From NCBI GenBank assembly GCA_949987565.1, contig OX465103.1, forward strand, positions 10,739,149 through 10,803,148: a DNA stretch of 64,000 bases, given 5' to 3'. The position numbers and the translations under genes were made by a program. The notes beneath the pieces are model-generated. The model was not told the origin of the DNA. It did no database searches and saw only the letters and a program-made list of their open reading frames with translations. Of the stretch, positions 12,501-24,600 are shown in pieces. Every line of letters starts with the position of its first letter. Position 1 is the stretch's first letter. Source of the stretch: Luidia sarsii. Taxonomy: Eukaryota; Echinodermata; Asteroidea; Paxillosida; Luidiidae.

Positions 12501-15500
12501 AATGCTAGGCATAGTCTGTCCCCAAGGATGTTGGGAGGATAGCCCTTGAAACCAGGGTTGGTTGCATGGGTGCTGGACAGTGCATAAACCTTGTGCTTGC
12601 TTGCTAAGGCCGTTCCTGTGTACCCAGTGAGAAATAGCCAAAAGGTATCTACCTCAGCTGAAATTGCCTAATGTCCTACAAACAAATTAAATTACAAATT
12701 AAATACAAATCTCAACAATTTAGAGGGCCCAATACTTTGATGCTAGCAGGACCTTTCTCTATTTATTTTAAGGCATAATGCATTAGCATTGTTACAAACT
12801 TACACAATGCTGCCCAAACTTTGAATCATTGGAAAAGGTAGAAATGCAAAAAGAAAAGCTAAAAGATTTACTTTCTCAAAGTAATGTTGTTGATTTTTCA
12901 TCTAGGCTTTTAGGAAGGAGTTTGAAACCAATATCTCACATCTCCACGGGTCAAAATAGGTCATGATTATTCAATATATATGCATAATCAAAAGATTATT
13001 ACAGATTGAGCTGGAACTTTTTCCCAGTATTTCATTTTAAGTTTATTTTGGAACCGGACAAGGGGTGTCCAGCACTTACAATGATCTTTAATGTTCCAAG
13101 CTGTTTCATAAAATACTGGAATCAATCACTGAAACTTGGTGGTTGCATGGCTCAGTGTTTGACGCTAACTTGAATGTCTCACTCTCAGGTCTGTCGGTCT
13201 CAATTGAGATGTGACTCACAGACACGCTGATTTAGGATAGAGGTTGTATTTCGCGAGGGGGTTGGGGGTTGGGGTGGGGTGTGGTTACTGTTGACAAATG
13301 CTAAAGGTCATCCAAGCTGATTAAGTGTGGAAATGGGGATGTTTATGAACGCGTTCATTTCTGGCACAGTTCAGTGACTTTGCAAGTTGTAGAATGGTAA
13401 ATGTTTCTGACTTTCTGAGTCATTCCCATGCGTGAATTTCTTCCTATATGTCATTGTCAGTCGGAGGGAAAAAAACTGGCTTCATTCTGAAAAGGATATA
13501 AGGTGTTTCTGATTCTTAGTAATCTCATTTGCAGTTTATTTTTGGAGAGTTTTACTTCTAGATTTTTACCTTTTTCCCCGTTCTTGAGTAGCTGATCATT
13601 CCTTTCTGGAGGAGCATTGTCGCCGAAAACAGGTCCAATCTGGCTTCATAACTCACTTGAGGTTTCTCTGGGAAGTTAATCCGGGCATTCAGTCCTGGTC
13701 ATTATGGAAAGTGGGATTTAATCAAATCTGATTAGAGAAATTAAGAACTTGTGGAATGCGGTTTCATGGAGCCTAGCCCGCAGTGTTTACAGGGCACTGC
13801 AGCAGGATAACAACATCAACAATGCTGCGCTGGGGATGTGTACAGGCAGGGCTGGCTACAAAAGGTGTTAGCGCCTGAAGAATGGATGTCCCTGGAAGAA
13901 AGCCAGGTATGCCAGCAGTTGTTGCCAAAGTCGGGCGAGGAATGCTGAGCACTACAGATGCCCTTTGCGGGACAAAGGCTGGAGGTCTCAGAGACATTGG
14001 TGGGGAGATCTGGGCAGTCGTCAGGATCACTTGCAGGACTGCATTGACTCCAGAAGTGGGCCTTTCTGTCAGGACTCGCTGTAAGACAATACAAAGGGGA
14101 CTTCAGAGGCACAATGCTTGTTTATCAAGATCACACTGCCCAGCCCTGGTCCTGATCCTGCTCAAAATGTCTGAAGCCCTGGCACTTTATCTGTGCCGCA
14201 TCTCAAGCCATCATCGGGGGTTTGTTTGAAGCAAACTGGAAGAGTCCAATTCTACTTAATTCAGAATTTGTGAGTAGATCGAATCACTTTTGAGGTTTTA
14301 CTTGGGATATGGTCCTCGACAAATTCTTACGCGTGAAATGGTCTTGATCTTATAAAGGGGCCTCCAACTTTTTTGTGTCATCCTGCACAATCGTCAGAAC
14401 TGTTTCCTGAGAAGTTCGCACAACGTTCCAAAATACCACAGATTTTTTTCTTCTATGTCCAACTAATTGAGCATCTAATTAGCGGGTTGTACCTCCTAGA
14501 TTCAATTACAAGTAAGACTCAACTCACAGTAGTGAGGTTGTGTTGACTGAATGGATTCACAATGGATAGTCAAAGGTTGCCCCTTTTTTCAGGTAGCCAA
14601 GGGTAAAGTTTATCCTAAAGATCTATGTATTTACCTAGTGCGAGTGCCTGTATGGGCAACCGCAAGACAAAGCTAGGGCTGGTGAGGAGGTGAGGTAAGA
14701 CGTTACCCTTGTTATTTGCAGGTAGCTGGCAAAAGTAAGGCCAAGGTGTGAAGAAGTATGCAGCTAAGAATGCTGGGAGGATTTGGAGAAGATGCCCTGG
14801 GGAAGATGGCCGTTGTTACTTGGTCTGATTGGCAGTTTGAGAATAACTTAAATAATAGCCATTTGTTCCTCTTCCCGCTGTCTTTTCTTTTTCTCTTTTT
14901 TTTTCTTGTTCCCTGCGGAGATGATTAGCAACGAAAAACATTACGCATGACCGCTTGCCATTTCAGGATTCTGACATCGCGAGATCCCTTAGTTATTGAG
15001 GACAAGGACACAAATCCGAAGCATAAATCAGCTCAGCACTAATCCAGCCCAGGGATTAAAAGGGGATTAACAAGAGAGGAGCAGAGATTGAATGATCCAG
15101 ACTCCACCAAAAACCTCCAAACCGCAAACAAAACCAGGCGGCCAATTAAAATCCTGAAGAATTCCAGTCGGCCAAAATTGCCTTGGTGAGATATTTTTAA
15201 CATCTCCACTTCTCTGACTTTTTTTTTTCGGAAGGAGGGTGGAATTTTTCCCTTTGTCACCGAGCAGGAGCTTTGCTGTTCCGTAGTTCCATCAAAACAA
15301 ATATTTCAGAGGGATTAAGAAAATCCAAGGCATTAAGGTGCATTCTTGGAATCTGAGAAGGACTGCGTTGCCTATAGCAACCATTACGTACACCTGTTGG
15401 CAAATCACTCCAAACGCATCTAGGATCAGTAACCTCAGCACTGAGAAGACCTAGACATAATTAGGCTTGTTTCCAAGAATACGTTTCAGCCTTTATCTGA

Positions 15501-15796
15501 TTTGTCATGGTGTGAGTCCATTGCAGGCTGTAGATAACATCTCCTTCTGTCACTTCAAGGTTGAAGAGCATAACAAAAAGCCATTCTTTTATTGACTGGG
15601 AGTTGATGGGCGTGAGTGAGCTTCATCATGTGGGCTGCAAATGAAAATTACTCTATTTTTTTCTCCCATTTCACCTTTGAGAAAGGTTCTGCATGTGTTG
15701 AAACAAAGGACCTTATCTTTTTTTGAGATCTGTATATTTCTGGTCAATGTCAGTAAGCAGTTTAAAGCATTTATATATATATATTTTGGGGTTTAA

Positions 15797-16161
15797 AGCC
15801 CCTACACAACATTGGTAAGATCGAAAAACAGAAATTTTCACAGATTTACATGAAACTTATACAGTTTGAAGATGGTTATAGTAGAAACCTCTCACTGAAA
15901 TATTTCTACCTAAAATGTATTTTGGGAGAAACGAGTAAAAGAAATAGTTTACGTCTCACCGAGATCTAAAGTATTTTTCGGAACAGTACGCCGTTGAATG
16001 CTGCATTTTCGCGAAACAAATGAAGCTGTTTTCACGATTTTCTCGAGACTCAGTTGGTGGATTGAGCTGTAATTTTCACAGGTGTGCTATTTCATGCATA
16101 TGTTAGATCAGACAATGTATGGACGCTATTCTTTGACCTCGACCTATGTTGTGTAGGGGAT
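15797..16161. mobile_element. TTAA-flanked MITE, 365 bp
   Basis: Inverted ends AGCCCCTACACAACAT and ATGTTGTGTAGGGGAT are flanked on both sides by TTAA, the target duplication of piggyBac-type elements. There is no coding capacity. Confidence 0.7.
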
Positions 16162-17374
16162 TTAAGTGACTGAAATGCAGATCTAAAAATTAAGGTGGCT
16201 CGACATATTGATACTAGCAGGAGCTTTCTCAAAGGCAATATATAAGTCTGGACAAATAAGTAGAGGTTTGCATTGTACCGTAAAAACTTTCTCTGATATA
16301 TATGTTTTGTGTGAATCTATGAACTAGTTTTTTTTTATCCTTCTTTATATATTTAAAGGTTTTAAAATTCAGTGCATGTTTTGCATGAGTGAACCTGATG
16401 ATGGAACAGTAGGGGGTGGATAACTGCTCAGGCCAAGGTTGAAGTCCACTGCCGAGCTCCTACCAGCTACGTGACCAGACACACAAACCACATACCAAGA
16501 CCCAAGAACAACAGTGACGTCAAAGGGGAGAAACCGCAGCCCCTCACCGTTGATTCCCTTGAGGTCGGAGATTCCCAGCGGGTGAAAGCTGCGGTGCGCC
16601 GCTCGCTGCTCGGTGCTTACCTCAAGATGGCACTAGCAGACACATCTAAGACCCAACCAGCCAGCCTCTCTCCTTCCATCACTCACACGATCCCCTTCAG
16701 GGCTACAACCCTTGAGCAGTGCCCTTCCTCAGAAACCTGTCCCACCCATGATCGAATAGCCCCAAGCTATAATTGCAGACTTGCTGAGTTTCTCTCCACA
16801 GAATAGCATGTTTCATCGGACTGGATATTCCTGAACCCTGTCACTGTGTCAAGTCCACCTTGACTTAATACTCTATTACAAGTGGCAACACTGAGTTACC
16901 AGTCGTATGATCGGTTCTTGGCCAACCAATATGGAATGCTCTATACATTCCTTAGATCACCAGGCAGACTGACCTCATCTTTCTCCCCTCACGTGAAGCT
17001 TTATAGGTACAGGACGGCCAGGCTTACCCTCTTTAATCCAGCATCTCAGAGCTGAACGGAAGGAGACACAAATTGGGAGAAGTTGGCCAGGATGGGCACG
17101 CTGCCACAAAAATCACGACAGAATTGCACAAGGATTTGCCCTTCTCAACGTCTGCAGCACTAAGCATTGAATGCTCAGAGCGTTGCCCAATTGCCTGCTG
17201 GGTAAAAATGAATTGAGCAGCTCAGGCAAGTTTCAGACCCAAGCCCCCTGCTTTCTTGAGCAGACATCTGACCGTCTTGAACAAGACTGTGTAGTAGATT
17301 CAATTTCAGCATGAAACAAAAAGGACCCCAAATTTGTTCTCTAGAATACCGGTAGGCGGTAAAGTTGGATAAGT

Positions 17375-17700
17375 GTATTCTAAATTATATTAATACAAAA
17401 ACTGTTGCAAACTGCTCACTGACTAAAATGACCTGCAATACATAAATCAAAAGTTAGAGGGCCTGACATTGCAATCATAGCAGACCTTTCTTTGCCTTTG
17501 AGAAAAGTCCTGCTATAGGATCGAAACGTCAGGCCCTCTAACATTTGAGATTTAGAACTTGAATGAATTGTTCATTGAGTCTTTAGCACCCACAGTTTCA
17601 CATTATAACTCTCAATACAGAAAAATCCTATATCTTTTAGCAGGACCTTTCTCAAAGGTCCTGCTAGGATCGAAGCATCATTTTTGTTTTAAATGATTTC
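17375..17700. repeat. Palindromic (foldback) repeat, near-complete copy
   Basis: The left arm runs from ATACAAAAACTGTTGCAAAC through GAGGGCCTGAC to GCAGACCTTTC. The right arm is its reverse complement (GTCCTGCTATAGGATCGAAA, CGTCAGGCCCTC). Another partial arm pair follows to 17700. The same family recurs more than 20 times in the window. Confidence 0.75.
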
Positions 17701-19369
17701 AGATTGATTAGCTATTTAAAAAAATCATAACCCCAACTCTAGCTCACTCCCTCCTACTCTTTTACTTTGAGAATCAGAAAGGCTTTCCCTCCTGGACCTT
17801 CCTGGCTTTCCACTTCCATCATGTTTGTTTTCAATTCCCCCCCAAAAAAAAAAAAAAAAAAAAAAAAACCTGAGCACCTACACTTGATATTTCCCTTTAT
17901 AATTGCTTGGTATTGTTACAACTGCAGGAAAATAAATACAACCTGAGATGGTCGCTAAACAAATCCACGGACTGTCTAGAAGTCCAAATAAGCATGGATC
18001 CTGCCCTCTTCCTCCAACCTGTATGTTATGCGCGCTTTCCCGAGACAGGACACATCCACCATCTTTCCCCGATGATTCAGTCCCAGAAATGGGTTGAGGA
18101 AAAGCAGGTCATCCCACCTTAACATTCCTCTTTGATTCTGCTCACAAGCATGTTCCGAATCTCACCACTTCCTCTCTCCAACTCTTACTCTCCTCCGATG
18201 AAATTGTAGCTGACAAAAAACATTTGTACTGCACATTTTAAAGAATCATACCTTCTTGGAAAAAGCTAGCAAGGAATCTTTCTCTTTTTTGATAGATCTT
18301 TATTTTTAACCCTCACGAGACCAAGACTGGGTTTTAGTTTTCATTGTCATTTAGTTTTTATTGTTCTGACATAGGAAGTGGTTTTCCTGGTTATCTTCGT
18401 CGGCTTGTTTCACTCAATAAATCTTTCACGTTGTGGAATTTTGTATGGCTCTTTTCATTGAGAAATATTTTATGATCAATCTTGCATTCCACGAGTTTGT
18501 TATGCTTAAGGGAAAAGGATATTTTAACAAAAATATTGAAAACAGAAACAGACTTATGAAACTAGTTTTATAGTTTTAAATCTACAAGAAAAACATTGAT
18601 TATGAAGAATGAATGCAGGACAAATATAGATGTTTTGATTTCTGTTGTTTTATGCACGGAAATTCTTCAACAATGTGACCTTTTTTGTGGTTTCTCGGCT
18701 CTGTCCTGTAATTGGTAAAAGTATTTTCTTACTCCTCTTTCTTATTGAATTCATTTTCCCCTTCCCTCGTGTCCATCATCGTGCGGTCAGTTCCTATATC
18801 CATGCTGACCCCCTCAAATCCTTGAGTAATTCTCCCGGGGTAGGTGGACCAACCTGGCCATAGACCATCTATAGTTCTTAGGACATTCAGACCAGTCCTC
18901 CTGGTCTGGCCAGTCTGGTAAGGTAGTTAACCCAATCAGCGACACAGTAGGCAATCCTCATTTGTGCTAATCAGTCTTGACAGACTTCAAGACTATTATT
19001 AAGACTTGAGGTTTCTATGAGCTTGATGAGCAGGATGGCAGGATTGGAGGGGAAATGGGCTTAAGTAGATTGGCAACGTGTTTGGCTAAATTGGTTCAAA
19101 TACTGTTCCAGTCTTGCAAAACCTACTGTAGTTTGACTCTCCTGTCACCTTTTGTCAGTTTCAATAAATTCAAGGATCCTAGCAGGACCTTTCTCAAAGG
19201 CAATGTCAAATAAAGAATTATTTTAATTCTATTGATAGAGTTTTGAAAAAAAGGCAAAGAAAACTTTTAATGCGTACCAGTGCCCTTCATATCTGAGGAA
19301 AAATAAAAAAGTAATATTTCAAAGGTTCCCAGTAAGTTTTTCGTTTATTTGTTTGACTTTAATTTTGAA

Positions 19370-19668
19370 AGGTGCATCCACTTTGTATGATCCCTGAGCT
19401 GCCATAGCCAGGGTTACATCAATTGGTTGAGATTGAGATATACTGCAGTTAATGGTTGAATTGCTTCTGACTGGCGCCCCCACCCCTGCAAAGACTAGTA
19501 CTAGTACTAGTAGGGAAGGCCACCATGAATAGCTCAGATGGAAGAGCACCGGTACGTTAGTCCAGAGATCTCTGGTTCAAGTCCCATTCCAGTCAAAGCT
19601 TTCTTTGCATTTTAAAAAAATGTTTCAACTTTCAAAGTTCTCGGTCAGTTTTTCCTTTATTTGCTTGA
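19370..19668 (+). repeat. tRNA-derived SINE (ACTGGCGCCCCCACC family)
   Basis: The body has CATCCACTTTGT, GACTGGCGCCCCCACCC and GGGAAGGCCACCAT. It is followed by a tRNA-like part with A-box ATAGCTCAGATGG and B-box GGTTCAAGTCCCATTCC, then a tail with CCTTTATTTGCTTGAC. Confidence 0.75.
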
Positions 19669-21162
19669 CCATTATGAAGTGATATAAATGTACCACAGTC
19701 TCTGTGTGATGGATAGAGCAGACTGTTCCCGGAATATGAAGTCCATTGGTTCTTCTTAGACCCTCACGCTAAAGAAAGAGATTATTTCTATATTGCATCA
19801 ACAATGCAAACAATTCATGACTTGCTACCTTCCCCTTCAATAGCCTGAAAAACTCCTCTAATAAGAAATATGTTGCAGACTGCCTGCTGACAATAAAGAA
19901 CCTGAGAATTGAAAAAAATACATGAGGAATTGGCCTTTTAATCCAGGCAGGACCTTTATAAAAGTCACAATTGTACTGTGGAAAAAGGTTTCAATGTAAT
20001 TCCATTCAATTCAGTTTTAAACTTTATTTCCAAAACTTTTCTGTCAGAACAATTTTATAAGCTGCTTTTCAAGTTCAAAGGAAATGTTTATGACTTACAG
20101 ATATGCACCCTAGTTAAAGAATTGGTTTGTGAAATGAAAAAAATAAAGAGCATATGTAATGGATAAAATGGAAATAGAGGTAAGTGAAGCATATTCATGT
20201 TCACTCTGGTATCCCATCATTACTAAATTTTGTATCTTAGATAAGATCAAGTCTTCTTTGGGCTGTCAGCAGTCTTGAGTATTTTTGAGGTCTTGCCAGT
20301 ACTATTTTTAGGTTTTCCATTTATAAAAGAAGAAGAAGGCATTGCTATGGGGATTTTATATCCCTTGGAAAACAACCCTTGATTTTCTGGAAGTGGAGGT
20401 CATGATTGTTGGTTTATATTTTGCAGATGATTGAGACTTTACTTGGAATAGACTGACCACCTACGTGAATACGCGTCTCAAATTCCTTCCCCCAAGGGGC
20501 TGGGTGATTTCCCCGAAACGAGGCGATATTGAACTGCATGATACCAGGTCTCTCATCGACACCCCCTTCCCTCGAATTGGGTAATAACCCGTCTCACCCC
20601 TTGTGACCCCTAGGAAACCAGTTCTGCACCCCCCCCCCCCCCCCCGCAAATATTTTCACCAGCCAATCAGAGATTTGGAGATGCTCAGCTTTCATGTCAA
20701 GTCTGCGTGATAACAGTGCGGCGTTCGCACCTTACTATTTCCGTTGTTAGTTGACTCTGAAAACAGTCCTCATCCCCAGAGACGCCCATCCGCATTGCAG
20801 CCAGTCAGGTGAATCAACAATTGTTCTGTACTTCCATCAGTTCACTGAAAAAGAAAAATCTCCCCCAACAAGTTGTTGAAATCAGTAACAAATTCTTTTC
20901 TAGCATTTGAATACAACTTTAACATCGGTGGTTGAACCAATCCTGATTGTTTTTCCAGCCTTACCTCGTCTTGGCAGCCATTAAGGTCAGTCTTTGGAGA
21001 AGAAATCAGCCGCTTAAGCTATTGACTATATTGGTGTGAAATGTAAGGGTTCATTGACCTCAGGATAGGGTGGGGGGCATAAGTGCAGTAGTAAGCTTCT
21101 TACAGGTGGCCTAGCCATGGTAGGGCTTAAGATTTCCGCAAGAATCAAAGTCCGCAAGAATC

Positions 21163-21182
21163 AAAGATCTCTCTCTCTCTCT

Positions 21183-21230
<48 letters not shown>

Positions 21231-21322
21231 CTCTCTCTCTCTCTCCCCCTCTCTCCACCTCTCCCCCTCTCTCCCCTCCCTCTCTCTCCCCTCCACCTCT
21301 CTCTCTCCACCTCTCCCCCTCT

Positions 21323-21382
<60 letters not shown>

Positions 21383-21466
21383 CCTCTCTCTCTCTCTCTC
21401 CCTCTCCCCCTCTTGCTCCCTCCTCTCTCTCTCTCTCTCTCTCCCCACCTCTCCCCCTCTCGCTCC

Positions 21467-21540
<74 letters not shown>

Positions 21541-21781
21541 TCCCCCTCTCTCTCCACCTGTCCCCCTCTCTGTCCCCCTTCTCTCTCTCCCCTTCCTCTC
21601 TCTCTCTCTCCCTCTCCCCCTCTCTCTCCACCTGTCCCCCTCTCTGTCCCCCTTCTCTCTCTCCCCTTCCTCTCTCTCTCTCTCCCTCTCTCCACCTCTT
21701 CCCCTCTCTCTCCACCTCTCCCCCTCTCGCTCCCCTTCCCTCTCTCTCCACCTCTCCCCCTCTCGCTCCCCTTCCCTCTCT

Positions 21782-21841
<60 letters not shown>
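21163..21841. repeat. Long (CT)n / pyrimidine-only tract, about 680 bp
   Basis: Almost pure CT dinucleotide interrupted by CCCC and CCACCTCTCC blocks that repeat at a higher order. Every frame is open because of composition (Ser/Leu one way, Glu/Arg the other), so the long open frames here are not genes. Confidence 0.95.
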
Positions 21842-21843
<2 letters not shown>

Positions 21844-23721
21844 CTTTCTGCACGTAGTCCTCGTAATTGTTTCATTTCTCAACCAATTCTGGTATATAGG
21901 TATTAAAGATGCTGCCAAGAGGTCCCAAACCGAGGTTTTTGACCCAGAAAATAGCTGTTTTTCTTGTCTTTCTGAAGTTTTTTTCAGCTTTGGACATTTG
22001 ATCCACATTTTTGAAGTAGGTCTGACTAAATATACAATAACTTACATGGGCTTGACTTGGGTTGGATTTCTTAAAACTCATTCGTACTTATGACCAATAG
22101 CAATTAGGTAATGACCTGTGCACAGAAACCATACGGCCTATCACAACTTATCATTGGTTCATCGGTTATCCAAGGTAGCTTACCCTGGATTGGTAAGTTT
22201 AGCTTACCTTGGATAGCCCTTACCTTCTTTCTCTAGCCCTAAACCTTGAGTGGCTTTACAGCCTTGGTTTGGGCGATTTTGCATTGAAAAAAAAAAAGCT
22301 ACGATGAATTGTAAGGCTCTGTGAAATACAGCCTTGATTTTTCAACCGGAGTACCTTGTTTCATGGGAGAAATAAGATGGAAGTTCTGTTTGCAGATATC
22401 AAAATAGGATTCAGACATTTACATGTTTTATTTAGTGGAAAATGTATTTGAATTGAAAGCATGTGGCATTAAGAAGATGATGTTTACCAAGCCACTTTTT
22501 TCCTCACTCCTTCAGCAAGAAAAAAAAAACACCAAATGAACCCACACCCTTCCTTGCCAAACCCAAGGAATCCATACTTTGAGGATACATCATTTATCAC
22601 TTCCGCCGTTTATTTTACAAAATAATGAGGTGGAATGGAAGCCGCATGTTGGGCCACCTACCAAGGTGCCCGGCCACCGGCAGATGTCAGCGTCCGCACA
22701 AATATTTTTGCCGTTGACTTTCTTGCACCTTGCCTGGTCACCTCCTGTTATTGGCTTGTCAAAGAAGGCGTGTCTGGAGTCCATCCTGTCGCCATGGCAA
22801 CAAGCTGACCGGATTTATTTGTTTACTCATTAGTGGTTATGTGGTACCATGTTGGTTGGGGGTGTTGAACTGGTGCGGAACGTGGAAGGTTTATCATTCT
22901 ATTTTCTAAAAATAAAAATGAAATTCTCAAAGGAAATTTGACAGGGTGGGTGTTTTTGTACAGTGGTTTACCACCTCAGCTATCCAGGCCTTAGATGGGG
23001 GCCTTCCTAAAAAGGTCTTTGTTGGTGTGGGCGCCAATCTGAATCATTTAATCATTAACTGCTGTATATCTTCAGGGATCACACCCCATTTTTATCAGAT
23101 GCAAAAAAAAAAAACCATACATACATGTACTGAAAAAATATTTACAGATCATGAAATTTCGTTTTTGTACTATTTATCAGGGCACAAAATGTCTGTTCTT
23201 TCTCCATCTATGACAGAATGGAAGAGATTCTGCTGGGGAAAAAATGTCAGACCCTCTCAATTTTTTAGATTTGCATATTTCTTGTCGGCAATTTGCAACA
23301 TAATTATTTGATTCACCTTGGGTTACAGAATGCTAGTGTTAGATTTTGTTTTTGTAATAGAGGAACAAGAAATGGCTGTCTACATGTAGTTGTATCCTCA
23401 GTGTCAACTACCCCAGAATTTATTGGGGGAGAGTCGTGTTTTGACTTGTGATTTGTTTTCATCGGTTATATCTTCAGGACAACAGGCATATGCGATGTCG
23501 GATAGTTAATCGTTTTTGATCTGGCTAGTTCTTATCTCTTGTCAGTTGCTAATCTATTGATTTATTGGAAAAGGTAATCTGTGACCCTTTATTGAATAAT
23601 CCTGTTTCCTTCTGGAAGTCTGCAAAGTGTCTGCAAATAGCAATTGCCATTTTCCTTGAAAGGTCAGTCGCTGAAACCATGCTGAAACGAAGGCTCTGAT
23701 GAGAAACTGTGTCCTGCTTAA

Positions 23722-23934
23722 AGGCCCAATACAACATTGGGAAGATCGGAAAACATCAATGTCCACAGATTTCCTTCTAATTTACATAGTTTGTATTTCT
23801 TACACTACAGAATGGTGCAAAGACCGTGACAGTTTTTTACCTCTTTCTACTTTCACAGGATTGCTTTTTTTGTTTAATGGTTTAACACACAAACTGTGGC
23901 AATCTTTTGACTTTTACCATGTTGTATTGGGCCT
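23722..23934. mobile_element. TTAA-flanked MITE, 213 bp
   Basis: Perfect inverted ends AGGCCCAATACAACAT and ATGTTGTATTGGGCCT are flanked by TTAA at 23718-23721 and 23935-23938. Non-coding. The internal AATCTTTTGACTTTTACCA stretch matches the 56.7-kb copy in inverse orientation. Confidence 0.8.
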
Positions 23935-24114
23935 TTAACTCAACGCTCTAAGAACACTATAGTTGAACTAATTCACTCCACATGTTGGCTCTGGGATGGA
24001 GGTTGGACTTGAGGGAGAGGTGGTGAGTGTTGGTGGACGGACTTATAGGAGAAAGCAAGACTTAATCAACCCCTTCAACATCCTAGTTTTTTCCTAGCAC
24101 ATCTTGTGAATTAT

Positions 24115-24600
24115 ACAACAAAACTGTTGCTGACTAATCACTGACTAAAATGACCTGCAATACATAAATATTAACAGTTACAGGGCCTTACATTGTACCT
24201 TTTCAATCCTAGTGGAACCTTTCTCAAAGGCAAGCTGATCCCAGCAGGACCATTCTCAAAGGCAAGCCGATCCTAGTATAGGATCTTTCTCAAAGGCAAG
24301 CTGGTCCTAGTAGGACCTTTCTCAAAGGCAAGCTGGTCCTAGTAGGACCTTTCTCAAAGGCAAGCCAATCCTAGCAGGACCTTTCTCAAAGGCAAGCCAA
24401 TCCTAGCAGGAACTTTCTCAAAAGCAAGCTGATCCTAGCAGGACCTTTCTCAAAGGCAAGCTGATCCTAGCAGGACCTTTCTCAAAGGCAAGCCGATCCT
24501 AGCAGGACCTTTCTCAAAGGCAAGCCGATCCTAGCAGGACCTTTACCTTTGGGTCCTGCTAGGATCGAAACATCAGGCCCTCTAACTTTTGAGATTATAC
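24115..24600. repeat. 32-bp tandem array (10 units) inside a palindromic repeat
   Basis: Ten units of AGGCAAGCYGATCCTAGCAG + GACCTTTCTCAA run from about 24205 to 24545. On the left is the outer arm of the palindromic family (CTGACTAAAATGACCTGCAA); on the right its inner arm (GTCCTGCTAGGATCGAAAC). The unit is the inner end of the arm itself. Confidence 0.9.

Larger units (their letters stand above)
9070..21160. other. Intergenic region between genes D and E, left part
   Basis: No gene recognised. It holds the gene E promoter, a second G-rich tract (13256-13282), a TTAA-flanked MITE (15797-16161), palindromic-family copies (10935-11030, 12690-12790, 16190-16260, 17375-17700, 19165-19215), a poly-A run near 17847-17870, a SINE at 19370-19668 and a C run near 20630. 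Open frames at 13816-14229 and 16471-16806 resemble no known family. Confidence 0.5.

Noticed and set aside
13816..14112. Minus-strand cysteine-containing frame ending CLYTSPAQHC, faintly like a TIMP N-terminus
   Set aside because: No CxC, no HPQ, no signal peptide, no donor in the right phase and no partner exons nearby.
16471..16806. Plus-strand open frame of 111 codons in a locally CpG-richer patch with a TGACGTCA motif
   Set aside because: No recognisable domain and no supporting splice structure; the CRE-like motif alone is not evidence of a promoter.
21111..22093. Very long open frames rich in Glu/Arg (minus) or Ser/Leu (plus)
   Set aside because: They are translations of a pyrimidine-only simple repeat, open in several frames on both strands.
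22590..22784. Short cysteine-rich minus-strand frame with a possible donor
   Set aside because: No family resemblance, no acceptor partner or second exon identified; length is within chance expectation.
24205..24545. Regular 32-bp direct repeats suggestive of a CRISPR array
   Set aside because: Units are contiguous with no unique spacers, in eukaryotic DNA, and derive from a palindromic element.
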